From: Lachnospiraceae bacterium
GTDB lineage: Bacteria; Bacillota; Clostridia; Lachnospirales; Lachnospiraceae
Assembly (NCBI GenBank): GCA_017518735.1
Contig: JAFWTY010000007.1
Location: forward strand, 124,001 to 188,000
DNA length: 64,000 nt
Direction: 5' to 3'
Positions 7,089-16,048 of the stretch are shown in pieces. A model generated the notes under the pieces. It was not told the DNA's origin, searched no databases, and saw only the letters and a program-made list of their open reading frames with translations. Position 1 is the first letter of the stretch. Each line of letters starts with the position of its first letter. The translations under genes were made by a program, and so were the position numbers.

Positions 7089-9792
7089 ATGATACTGGAA
7101 AATGACGGCAGATTCGTACTGCAGACAGCAAATACGACATATGCATTCGAGGTAATGCCGACCGGACATTTGCAACATTTGTATTACGGAAAGAAACTGC
7201 GCTTCCGGGAAAATCCGGAAGAGTTTTCGGCGCTTCGCCAGAAAAGAGAATTCCCGATCGGGAATGCGATTTCCTATGAACAGGAATTTGGCTTTGACAA
7301 TGGAGGATACCCTCCTGGAAGTTTCCGGTCCCGGAAAAGGGGACCTTCGTGCTTCAATGGCGGAGGTTGTTTTTGCGGACGGAGCAAGAAGCCTTGATTT
7401 CATCTATAAAACACATGAGATTTCCAATCTGATTCCGAAGCGTGCGACCTTACCGGGCTCCTATGCGGAAGATGGAAACCATGAGGCAAAGGTTTTGCGG
7501 ATTACGCTTTCGGAGCGTGCGGGCATTGTGGAAAAGAACTACCGCCTTCGTCTGGTCTTAACTTATATCGTTTATGAGGCGGAAGATATCATTACTCGTT
7601 ACGCGGATTTATACAATGACGGGGACGAAGAGGTGGAGGTTCGCCGCCTTCTTTCCATGCAACTGGATCTGCCGGATAAAGGATATGAAGGGATTTTCTT
7701 CGACGGAGCATGGGCAAGAGAGATGCATTCCTATCATGTATCACTGGGACACGGTATGCACGTAAGCCGCTCCAACTGCGGAGCAAGTTCAAACCGCGCC
7801 AATCCGTTTTTCATGGTGGCACGTCCGAACTGCGATGAAGACAGGGGAGAGTGTTTTGGATTTAATCTGATCTACAGCGGAAACCATATGGAAGTCTGCG
7901 ACAGCAACACCTACGGAAAAATCCGCATCCTTTCCGGAATCAACGATGAGGGATTCTCCTATACGGTAAAACCCGGAGAGTTTCTGGAAGCACCGGAAGC
8001 GGTTATGACCTATACGCAGGATGGTTTCAATGCGCTTTCCCACAACATGCATGCGTTTGTCAGAGAGCATATTATCCGTGGCGAGTGGAAGGGAAAAGAC
8101 AAGCCGATCCTTTTAAACAGCTGGGAAGCTTCCTACTTTAAATTCGACGAAGGAAAACTCTTAAAACTCGCAAAACGAGCCGCGGATGCCGGAATTGAAC
8201 TTTTTGTCATGGATGACGGCTGGTTTGGCGAGAGAAATGATGATACGAAATCTCTGGGCGACTGGGAAGTAAACAAGAGCAAACTTCCGGGTGGTCTCAA
8301 ACGGCTTTCGGACAAGATCCACGGAATGGGATTGTCGTTCGGAATCTGGGTAGAGCCGGAGATGGTCAATGTAAACAGCAACTTATATAAGGCCCATCCG
8401 GACTGGTGTCTGGTCAATCCCAGAAGAGGACATTCCGAGGGAAGAAACCAGAGAGTCCTGGATTTAAGCCGGAAAGAAGTAAGAGACTATGTGATTGATG
8501 CAATGCGAAACGTCTTTTCTTCGGCGGCGATTGAATATGTGAAATGGGACATGAACCGCGTCTTTTCGGATGTTTTTTCAACTCCTTCAAATGCACAGAC
8601 CGAAGACGGTGAGGATGTAAGCGGAAGGGCCGGCATCAATCAGGGCGAAATTGCCCATCGCTATATCCTTGGTTTGTACGAAATCATGGACACATTAACG
8701 AAGGAGTTTCCGCATATTCTTTTTGAAGGCTGTGCTTCGGGCGGTAACCGATTTGACTTAGGTATTCTTTCCTACTTCCCTCAGATTTGGGCATCGGATG
8801 ATACCGATCCGATTTGCAGGGCGGAGATTCAGCAGGGCTACAGTTACGGCTATCCCATGGAGTGTATGGGAGCTCATGTTTCGGCTTCCCCGAACCATCA
8901 GACGCTTCGAAGGACTCCGATGAAGACCAGGTTTGCCGTCGCAGCCTTCGGTACTCTGGGATACGAGTGCAATTTCAGTGATTTTACCAAGGAAGCGATG
9001 GAAGAGGTAAAAACGGAAATTGCGCTTTACAAACAATACAGAAGTTTGATGCAGCATGGAGTTTTCTACCGCGGCGGAGCGGGACCTTTGGCGGATCTCG
9101 GAAGTCGCGGAGACGAGGTATCGGCACTTTACAATCCCACGGGATACGGCAATATAACCGTGTGGACGATGGCGAGCGAGTACGGAACCAAGGCCATCGG
9201 TATGATGCTTAAGAAACTGGTTCTTCCGAATACCCAGAGTGTGACTTATTACCCGAAGGGACTGGAAGAGGATACTCTGTATCATTTCACGAACAAAGAA
9301 CTGAGTTACGATATCCGTGATTTCGGAGATTTGATCAATACCGTGGCACCGATTCACGTTAAGCCGGATTCGAGACTTCTTGATTTCCTGGCAAAACGAA
9401 TCAAGCTTCCCGCCGAAAAAGAGGACTATGTGGCATACGGAAGCCTGCTTATGAATGCGGGAGTTGCCTTAAAACAGGACTTCTCCGGAACGGGATATAA
9501 TGAAAACGTGCGGTATGTACAGGACTTTTCGGCGAAGATGTTCTTGATGGAAGAGGCCGACGACAGCATCATCAAGGCAGAGATGGCCGAAACAAAGATG
9601 GATGAAGTAATAAACGAAACCGCAGGCGAAGCAAGTGCGGAGACCGTAGCGGAAACAACGGATGAAGAGAAAGAGTCCGTAGTGGAAACAACGGAAGAAA
9701 TGAAAGAGACGGAAGCGGAAACGACGGATGAAGAGAAAGAGTCCGAAGCGGAAGTAACCGTAGCGGAAGTGACAGAAACGAAAGAGGAATAA
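7089..9792 (+). pseudogene. Alpha-galactosidase, GH36, broken by a one-base frameshift near 7293
   Basis: The first 68 or so codons (from ATG 7089 after GGGGGTGGGG) encode the GH36 N-terminus and end in GNAISYEQEF. The reading then continues in another frame as LTMEDTLLEVSGPGKGD. Removing one T from the TTT at 7293-7295 joins both parts into one GH36 protein of about 900 residues. The catalytic centre is intact: MDDGWFGERNDD, KWDMNR with the nucleophile Asp (8548-8550) and SDDTDPICR with the acid/base Asp. If the indel is real the gene is inactive, or yields only an internal restart lacking the N-terminal beta domain; a sequencing error is possible. The last 70 or so residues are an acidic Glu/Thr-rich tail with repeated ETTDEEKES units, absent from typical enzymes of about 730 residues. 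Confidence 0.8.
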
Positions 9793-9795
9793 GCC

Positions 9796-10434
9796 GTGCC
9801 AAAGATTTTTCTTCCCAAAGATGCGGATGGCCGCAAAAAAGAAGTAAAGAAACTGCATATCATGGGACTGATCCTGATGGCCCTTATGATGGTTGCTCTC
9901 TGGGGAGCCATGGGAATTCTGATCCGGGCGCTTATAAAAGTGTTTTATGGAGATATCATTTCCGATCTCATGGGAAGCATGCGTTTAATGAGCTCCGACC
10001 TGGGATTTTATGGCGCATTTACCTATGATCCGACGAATTCACCGATTGTTATCTTTTTAAGATTTTGGGAAATTGCCAGTTATGTGATTACGATTCTGGC
10101 CCTTGGCGGAGCGGTCTACATGCTTTGGCGGATGCGAAAACAGTCAAAAATCATTGTCGATGACATTACCGCTTTTGACGAAAAAATAACGGTGAAGAAG
10201 TCGAAATACGTATGGCTTTGCTTTTTGCTCGGCGGTTACGGAGCACATCTTTTCCTGATCGGAAAGAAAAAAAGAGGCTATATTTTCCTGGGACTCGGTC
10301 TCGCGGGACTCATTAATCCGGTTACGTTTTTATACACCAGCGGAATCAGTTTTGCGGATGCTTTTCTGGCTTGTTTTTACCCGAAAGACTGCGACGGAAT
10401 GGTGGATTTGGAGTATTATCCCTACTGGTTATAG
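9796..10434 (+). CDS. Membrane protein with C-terminal TM2-like domain
   Basis: GTG start at 9796, three bases after the galactosidase stop, with GAGGAA upstream; translational coupling is likely. The 212 residues include two long hydrophobic helices (about 24-50 and 89-115), a cytoplasmic linker, then KSKYVWLCFLLGGYGAHLFLIGKKKRGYIFLGLGL, which has the shape of TM2 domains (KSK, GxxGxHxFxxGK, two helices). TM2 proteins are small membrane proteins of unclear role. Co-transcription with the alpha-galactosidase is probable but says little about function. Confidence 0.6.
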   Translation: MPKIFLPKDADGRKKEVKKLHIMGLILMALMMVALWGAMGILIRALIKVFYGDIISDLMGSMRLMSSDLGFYGAFTYDPTNSPIVIFLRFWEIASYVITILALGGAVYMLWRMRKQSKIIVDDITAFDEKITVKKSKYVWLCFLLGGYGAHLFLIGKKKRGYIFLGLGLAGLINPVTFLYTSGISFADAFLACFYPKDCDGMVDLEYYPYWL

Positions 10435-10591
10435 TTGTTTACAACTATATTGGCATTTAGGCCTCTAATTTGCGAATATATTGCCATTTTTGTCTTAAAT
10501 GGTTGTCATAATTAGGGGGGGATGATAATATATTTATATCTATACTTTTGTTCATGTTTCGAAAAATAATGGGGATTGTTGGGGATAAAGC

Positions 10592-13500
10592 ATGAAGGAA
10601 AAAGTGATTCTTTATATTTGCGCGGACTTAAATGCTCCTGCGTGTCTTCGCAAATTAAGGAAGTTTACAACGTGCGCTACGAAAAGAGGATTCCGGGTAG
10701 TTGTCGTTTGGCCTGGTTATTACTGGCAGGCAGATGAAAATATCTGGAAACTCGATTTCTTCAGGGTGTTCAGCAAAAACACCTTCTGTTCCGTTGTGCT
10801 GGATGCGGAACTTTCTTTTGATCTGAAGCTGTTTGAAGCACATGCGGAGTACGCAAAACAGCTTGGCATTCCTTTTGTGGTTCTTGATGCAAATATCCCC
10901 GGTGCCATCAATATAATGTACGATGATGAGAAGATGTTTGAAGAAATTCTGGAACACCTTCTTGTTCAGCATAAAGTAACGAAGATTACGTTTGCGGGTG
11001 ACGAAGGTCAGCCGAACCAGACGAGTCGTTTTCTGGAAGTCTATAAGTCCGTTCTGGCGAAACACAATATTCCATTTGATGAAGAAAGAGTCACTTCCTG
11101 CAATACCGTGCTGGGTCTCGGTATGAATAAAGTGATTTCCTGTATAAAGAAAAAAATGCCCGAGGCGGTGATTACCACCACCTTTACGCTTGGTATTTGC
11201 GTTTCCAACGCAATGTGCGATATGGGATATTCCGTACCGGGTGATATCATTGTGGCCGGAATGAACGGTCTTTCCAATCGTCGCGCGGGTATTCCCGATC
11301 TGACGGCAGGAAACAGAAACCTGACTCTGATGGCGGATAAGGCGCTGGAGTTGATTGAGAAATTTTTGCGTGAAGAAGAGGTGGCAGAACTTACCAGAAT
11401 TCCGATGGAGAGACACCTCTCCGAATCCTGCGGATGCGACAGGGCGCTTGAAGACGACAATCTGGCGGAATACATCCGCTACATTATGGTGGAGAAAAAC
11501 CTCTCCATGACGCAGGAAAGAAAACAGGCAAAGGTTCTTGAACATTTCCTGCTTGCAAATTCCGTTCAGGAAACCGCCGATCTGATTCGTGATGTTTTGC
11601 CGGACGATACCTATTTCTGTGTCCGAAGGGAAGTACTCGATGACATCATGGAAGCAAAAACGGAGATGACGAATACCGACGAGTATGTCATTTTTGCGGA
11701 TGCCGAGAAAGAGCGGGAAGGAACGGTCTTTGATCAAAAACTATTATATGAACGTGTCAATAAGCAGGGACGCAATGCGGCTCCGCTTATCATGTATCCC
11801 GTATACGTAAAGCATGAATCTTACGGATTCGTGATTTCCGAAGCTCCGGAATTTGTCAGAACCCAGATGATGATGGGGCGTTTCCTAAATATGTTAAGCC
11901 GCGGTTTTGCATATTACATGAAGAGTTTTGAGATTCGACAGAATGCAAAGAAACTTCAGGATGCTTACTCCAGACTCAGAGGCTTCCAGGTGCGTGACGC
12001 AATGACCGGTTTTTACAACCACACCGGTCTGATTCAGGAACTTGAAAAGATCAAAAGCGAATGTTCCAAGAAAAGAGAATCATTGTACTATGTCTGCGTG
12101 GACCTGGACCGTCTCGGAAACATCAACGATATATACGGACACTCCGAAGGCGACAGCGCCATTATGGATCTGGCGGATATTATTAAAGATTGTTCCAACC
12201 GTAATGATATCGTGGCACACCTCGGAAGCGATGAATTTATCATCTTCCTCCGTTCTTCGGAAGAAGGGGAAAGAAGCGTGGAGTCGTTCTTAAACTACAT
12301 GCAAAGCCACGTTGATATTTACAACAAAACTTCCGACAAAGAGTATACACTCAATACCAATACGAGCTCCGGAATGGTTGTTGTATATGAAGATACCGAT
12401 ATGTCCCTTGTTGTGGATGAAGCGCTTTCCGATAAGAGACTGCTTAAGAATAACCGCCGTGGCAACTACACTGCGGGTGTGGAAGAATTAAACGATGACG
12501 AATTAAAGAAAGCGGACCTGATCCGCGAAGTAATCGATCAGAATAAGTTCCGCTATGCATACCAGCCGATTGTGAAAGCGTCGGACGGTGAGATTTTTGG
12601 ATACGAAGCTTTGATGCGAACCGATACAGAGGAGCCGATTTCGCCGCTTACGATGTTGAAGTATGCGACGGTGAACAAGCGCCTTTACGATATCGAGCGC
12701 GCAACTTTCTTTAACGTTCTGGAAGACATCACAAATAAGAGCGAGGTTCTGAACGGCAAGAAGGTCTTTGTAAACAGTATCCCGGGCTATCAGATCGACC
12801 ATTCCGATTTTGAAGTGCTGAAGAAGAAATATCCCGGCATTTTCAAAAACATATTCATAGAGATAACCGAGCAGGCGGAACAGAACGATGAGGAGATTCG
12901 CGTGCTGACGCAGCGAAGCGTCGAAGAAGGCTTCGCCATCGCCATCGACGATTACGGCTGCGGATATTCCAATACCGCCGCACTGCTTCGCTATACCCCG
13001 AACTGTGTCAAGATCGACCGACTGCTGATTTCGAATCTGCAGTCCGATTCGAGAAAACAGCATTTTGTCAAAAATATCATCGAGTTTGCACACGACAATA
13101 ATTTCTATGCACTTGCGGAAGGCGTGGAAACGGCAGACGAACTGAAGGCATCCATTGCACTCGGAGCGGATCTGATTCAGGGATTCTACCTTGCAAAACC
13201 GACACTGGATGTGATTACGGAGATTCCGCATAACTTAAAAGAAGAAATTGAAGAGTTCAATAAGAAAGCCGACGAGAAGAAGTATGACAAGATTTACGTT
13301 GTCAGCAAGGAAAGAGAACTCATGCTTTCCCGTGTTGCCATGGAACTGTACACGGAGATTCTGCTTTCCGGTCAGGATTTAACCCTCTTCGGAAACCTGG
13401 AATATTCGGCGGCGGTTAAGATTCGTGTGAAGGAAAATACGAATTCCACCCTCACCATCAAAAACATCATTCTGGACAACGGCGCGGGAAATGTCGGAAT

Positions 13501-14464
13501 CGAAATCGGAGAAAACGCGACCCTTACCCTGATTGTGGAAGGCGAGAACTTTATTAATTCGAACGGAATCAAGGTTCCCGAGACCTCGAAACTGATTTTG
13601 AAGGGCGAAGGAAATCTGGAGATTAAGACAAAATCCAAGAATGCATTCGGTATCGGAAACGATTTGCAGCATCCGTTCGGAAGCATCGTGATGGATATTA
13701 CCGGAGACCTTTCTCTGTTCATCGACGGAGAACAAGTTGTAGGCATCGGTGGATGCAGGCCTGGCCCCGGAGCCAAGATTCAGCTCAGAGGAGGAAACAA
13801 CAAGATTGTATCTTCCTCCACGGCATTCATCGGAATCGGTTCCTTCAGCGGCAATCCGCATATTGAAATTACGGAAATGCACATGGTTGTGGACTTCAAT
13901 GTTGTGAACGGTATCGGTATCGGAAGTCCGACCGGTCAGATCAACGTGCGCGTTTCGAATACCTTCCTGGAGATTAAGGCCGGTGGTAAGAGTATTACCG
14001 GTATCGGCTCCGCAACGAAGGGTGATAATATCATCGAAATCCTTTCCGCACAGGTACTGGTCGATATGAATTCCCCTCGTGTCATCATGGTGGGTTGTCC
14101 GTTCGGAAAAGTCAGAGTATACATCGAACGTGCGAAAGTCGAACTGTTCGGCTCCGGCGGACGGGTACTCGGTATCGGCTGTCTGGATATGAATGCGGAA
14201 CTCGTTCTTCGAAGTGTCGGTATTGCCATTAAGATTACGTCCGACGGTGCAATGTGCCTCGGCGTGAAGCCTGAAAACCGCGATTTCGGTCAGGCGGTTC
14301 CTGTACTTGAGGTAATCAGTACGAATGATGAACTTTCCCCCGAGGCGGAAGACATAATGAAGGCTCCTCCTCCGAGACTGGAAGGATTAGGCGGACCTCC
14401 GCCCATTGTGGCAGGACCTCCTTCGGAGGCACTGGGTCCGAATGGTATTGCAAACAAGGTATAA
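10592..14464 (+). CDS. Giant soluble c-di-GMP protein: LacI-type sensor, GGDEF, EAL and C-terminal beta-solenoid
   Basis: 1290 residues without signal peptide or membrane helix. Residues 1 to about 285 resemble the ligand-binding part of LacI regulators (no helix-turn-helix), ending in the SESCGC motif seen in such sensors. A linker of about 180 residues follows. The GGDEF domain (about 470-640) has the signature changed to GSDEF at 545-549. The EAL domain (about 655-890) keeps the key residues: EALMR (E672), EITE, IDDYG (D786/D787), AEGVET (E843), suggesting phosphodiesterase activity. Residues from about 918 to 1235 are a beta-solenoid of six to seven repeats of 28-31 residues marked by GIG. 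The tail is Pro-rich. The start ATG has only a weak purine-rich site (GGGGATAAAGC). It ends one base from the convergent trmO gene. Confidence 0.85.
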   Translation: MKEKVILYICADLNAPACLRKLRKFTTCATKRGFRVVVVWPGYYWQADENIWKLDFFRVFSKNTFCSVVLDAELSFDLKLFEAHAEYAKQLGIPFVVLDANIPGAINIMYDDEKMFEEILEHLLVQHKVTKITFAGDEGQPNQTSRFLEVYKSVLAKHNIPFDEERVTSCNTVLGLGMNKVISCIKKKMPEAVITTTFTLGICVSNAMCDMGYSVPGDIIVAGMNGLSNRRAGIPDLTAGNRNLTLMADKALELIEKFLREEEVAELTRIPMERHLSESCGCDRALEDDNLAEYIRYIMVEKNLSMTQERKQAKVLEHFLLANSVQETADLIRDVLPDDTYFCVRREVLDDIMEAKTEMTNTDEYVIFADAEKEREGTVFDQKLLYERVNKQGRNAAPLIMYPVYVKHESYGFVISEAPEFVRTQMMMGRFLNMLSRGFAYYMKSFEIRQNAKKLQDAYSRLRGFQVRDAMTGFYNHTGLIQELEKIKSECSKKRESLYYVCVDLDRLGNINDIYGHSEGDSAIMDLADIIKDCSNRNDIVAHLGSDEFIIFLRSSEEGERSVESFLNYMQSHVDIYNKTSDKEYTLNTNTSSGMVVVYEDTDMSLVVDEALSDKRLLKNNRRGNYTAGVEELNDDELKKADLIREVIDQNKFRYAYQPIVKASDGEIFGYEALMRTDTEEPISPLTMLKYATVNKRLYDIERATFFNVLEDITNKSEVLNGKKVFVNSIPGYQIDHSDFEVLKKKYPGIFKNIFIEITEQAEQNDEEIRVLTQRSVEEGFAIAIDDYGCGYSNTAALLRYTPNCVKIDRLLISNLQSDSRKQHFVKNIIEFAHDNNFYALAEGVETADELKASIALGADLIQGFYLAKPTLDVITEIPHNLKEEIEEFNKKADEKKYDKIYVVSKERELMLSRVAMELYTEILLSGQDLTLFGNLEYSAAVKIRVKENTNSTLTIKNIILDNGAGNVGIEIGENATLTLIVEGENFINSNGIKVPETSKLILKGEGNLEIKTKSKNAFGIGNDLQHPFGSIVMDITGDLSLFIDGEQVVGIGGCRPGPGAKIQLRGGNNKIVSSSTAFIGIGSFSGNPHIEITEMHMVVDFNVVNGIGIGSPTGQINVRVSNTFLEIKAGGKSITGIGSATKGDNIIEILSAQVLVDMNSPRVIMVGCPFGKVRVYIERAKVELFGSGGRVLGIGCLDMNAELVLRSVGIAIKITSDGAMCLGVKPENRDFGQAVPVLEVISTNDELSPEAEDIMKAPPPRLEGLGGPPPIVAGPPSEALGPNGIANKV

Positions 14465-14465
14465 G

Positions 14466-15137
14466 TTAAGAAACTTTTACGACATCCGTGACGGTAAGAA
14501 GGGAATCCTTCACGGTGAAATGAACATCAAAACCGGCAAAAGAAACACCGTAGATACGGTCCGGGTCATCATGATAGGAAGGGCGGGGATCATCGCGCAA
14601 GACAGCGAGGATCCCTGTTCTTTTTTCTTCGGGGAATTTATTAAGAAGCTCCTCGGGAAAAGAAACTTCGAGTTTGTAATCAATGCTGTCTTTCGTAAAA
14701 CCTTCCTTTGCCTCGGGATGAGAATCGTAGGAGGGAAGGTAGGGTTTGATATCATAGATCTCGGTATTGTCCATTAAATCGACGCCGGAAACCGTAAGCA
14801 CCGGTCCCTTGTCCGTATATTCGATGGCGTCCAAATGAACGCAGGAGAGGCCAATCGGATTCGGACGGAAGGGAGAACGCGTCGCAAAAACTCCCATGCG
14901 AACATTTCCGCCGAGACGCGGAGGGCGTACCGTGGCGGTAAAACCTTCTTTTTCGGGAACGTCGAATTTCCACAAAAGCCAGATATAATCAAAACCGTCC
15001 AGACCTTTTACGGCCTCGGCGTTACGAAATTCGGGCTCAAACGTGATGGTGCCCTTTAATTCATAGGCACGGCTGCTCTGTCTGGGAATGCCGAATTTGT
15101 CCGGGAAATCGGTTTTGATGTGTGCGATGGTTTTCAT
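14466..15137 (-). CDS. trmO: tRNA (N6-threonylcarbamoyladenosine(37)-N6)-methyltransferase TrmO
   Basis: TsaA/YaeB-family protein of 223 residues. The beta-barrel methyltransferase signature is clear: ELKGTITFEPEFRNAEAVKG, FDYIWLLWKF, then GNVRMGVFATRSPFRPNPIGLS. TrmO uses SAM to add a methyl group to t6A37 in tRNA-Thr (shown in E. coli); function here is by homology. SD GGAGAT precedes the ATG. It lies 9 bases downstream of truA on the same strand, so the two tRNA modification genes form an operon. It converges with the giant GGDEF-EAL gene with one base between stop codons and no obvious terminator. Confidence 0.9.
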   Translation of the reverse strand: MKTIAHIKTDFPDKFGIPRQSSRAYELKGTITFEPEFRNAEAVKGLDGFDYIWLLWKFDVPEKEGFTATVRPPRLGGNVRMGVFATRSPFRPNPIGLSCVHLDAIEYTDKGPVLTVSGVDLMDNTEIYDIKPYLPSYDSHPEAKEGFTKDSIDYKLEVSFPEELLNKFPEEKRTGILAVLRDDPRPSYHDDPDRIYGVSFAGFDVHFTVKDSLLTVTDVVKVS

Positions 15138-15146
15138 GAAATCTCC

Positions 15147-15890
15147 TTAGTGATAATCTACTTCGATTAAGCAAAGCCCGCAGGCGGGTGCCGTGGGACC
15201 GGCTTTTGTGCGGTCTTTTTCTTCAAGAAGCGTCAGGATGCTCTCCGGAGTTCGCTTTCCGAAGCCGGCTTCCAGGATGGTTCCGGTTAAGATGCGAACC
15301 ATGTGCTGTAAGAAACCGCTCCCATGATAGGTTAACATAATATAGTCGCCATTCGTCGTGATTTCGATGGAATCAAGGTTGCGGACGGTGGATTTTTTCA
15401 TTTTTGGATTGCTGCAAAAAGCCGCGAAATCATGCTCACCGATCAGATAGGAAGCGGCGGATTTCATACGGTCGATGTTGGGCTTTTCATCCAGAACATA
15501 GACATATTTGCGGTCAAAAACAGGCTTGGAATCGCCGATGTAACAAGTGTAGCGATAGGTTTTTCCGAGAGCATTGTATCTGGAGTGGAAGCGGTCGCCT
15601 GCGATGGAAACATCGGTGATAGCGATATCGTCCGGAAGATATTGGTTTACATAATTTTTGATTTCCTGTTCGGACATTGTCGTATCGAGGAAGCAGTTGG
15701 CGATCATGGCTTTTGCGTGAACGCCTGCATCCGTGCGGCCGGCACCTAGGACTTCCACGTCGGTATCGGTCATGCGTTTCAAAACGGTTTCGATTTTTCC
15801 CTGAATGGTCATGTCGGTATTCGGCTGGTGTTCCCATCCGAAATATCTGCTGCCGTCATAGGAAATCGTAAAGCGGTAATTTCGTTTCAT
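15147..15890 (-). CDS. truA: tRNA pseudouridine(38-40) synthase TruA, copy 1
   Basis: 247 residues with the TruA catalytic motif GAGRTDAGVHA (Asp nucleophile) and the C-terminal RTKAGPTAPACGLCL block. It isomerises U38-40 in the anticodon arm. AAAGGAG sits upstream of the ATG. A second TruA is encoded at 42702-43472 within the ribosomal/ECF region; that one occupies the conserved synteny position, so this is probably the extra paralogue. Paralogue specificity cannot be read from sequence. Confidence 0.92.
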   Translation of the reverse strand: MKRNYRFTISYDGSRYFGWEHQPNTDMTIQGKIETVLKRMTDTDVEVLGAGRTDAGVHAKAMIANCFLDTTMSEQEIKNYVNQYLPDDIAITDVSIAGDRFHSRYNALGKTYRYTCYIGDSKPVFDRKYVYVLDEKPNIDRMKSAASYLIGEHDFAAFCSNPKMKKSTVRNLDSIEITTNGDYIMLTYHGSGFLQHMVRILTGTILEAGFGKRTPESILTLLEEKDRTKAGPTAPACGLCLIEVDYH

Positions 15891-16048
15891 AATGCTCCTT
15901 TATACTCCGTGATTTTTATCGGAAAAATCCCTTCCGGTATTTATCTTATCATATCTACTATTTGCTGGTAAACAGAAAAGAAATGTGGTAAAATATATCA
16001 TGTATTGTTTTTTGATTGTTGCCGTATGGCAAAGGTCAGGAGGGTAAA

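Noticed and set aside
5898..7403. 501-codon open frame on the minus strand opposite the LigB/Memo-AMMECR1 gene
   Set aside because: No family resemblance, no SD, and the opposite strand has two recognisable domains; it is a shadow frame.
7264..9792. Alpha-galactosidase as a complete gene starting at 7264
   Set aside because: That start lacks the conserved N-terminal beta domain, which is encoded in the other frame directly upstream; a frameshift explains both better.
9573..9792. Minus-strand frames opposite the acidic tail (for example 9426-9911)
   Set aside because: Ser/Phe/Arg-rich shadow frames created by the GAA/ACG-rich repeats.
10430..10449. TATAGTTGT-TT-ACAACTATA palindrome over the stop of the TM2-like gene as a terminator
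   Set aside because: The loop is too tight and no T run follows; kept only as a curiosity.
10503..10529. TTGTCA and GATAAT as promoter of the giant GGDEF-EAL gene
   Set aside because: Spacer is only 15 bases and a G7 run lies inside it; too weak to call.
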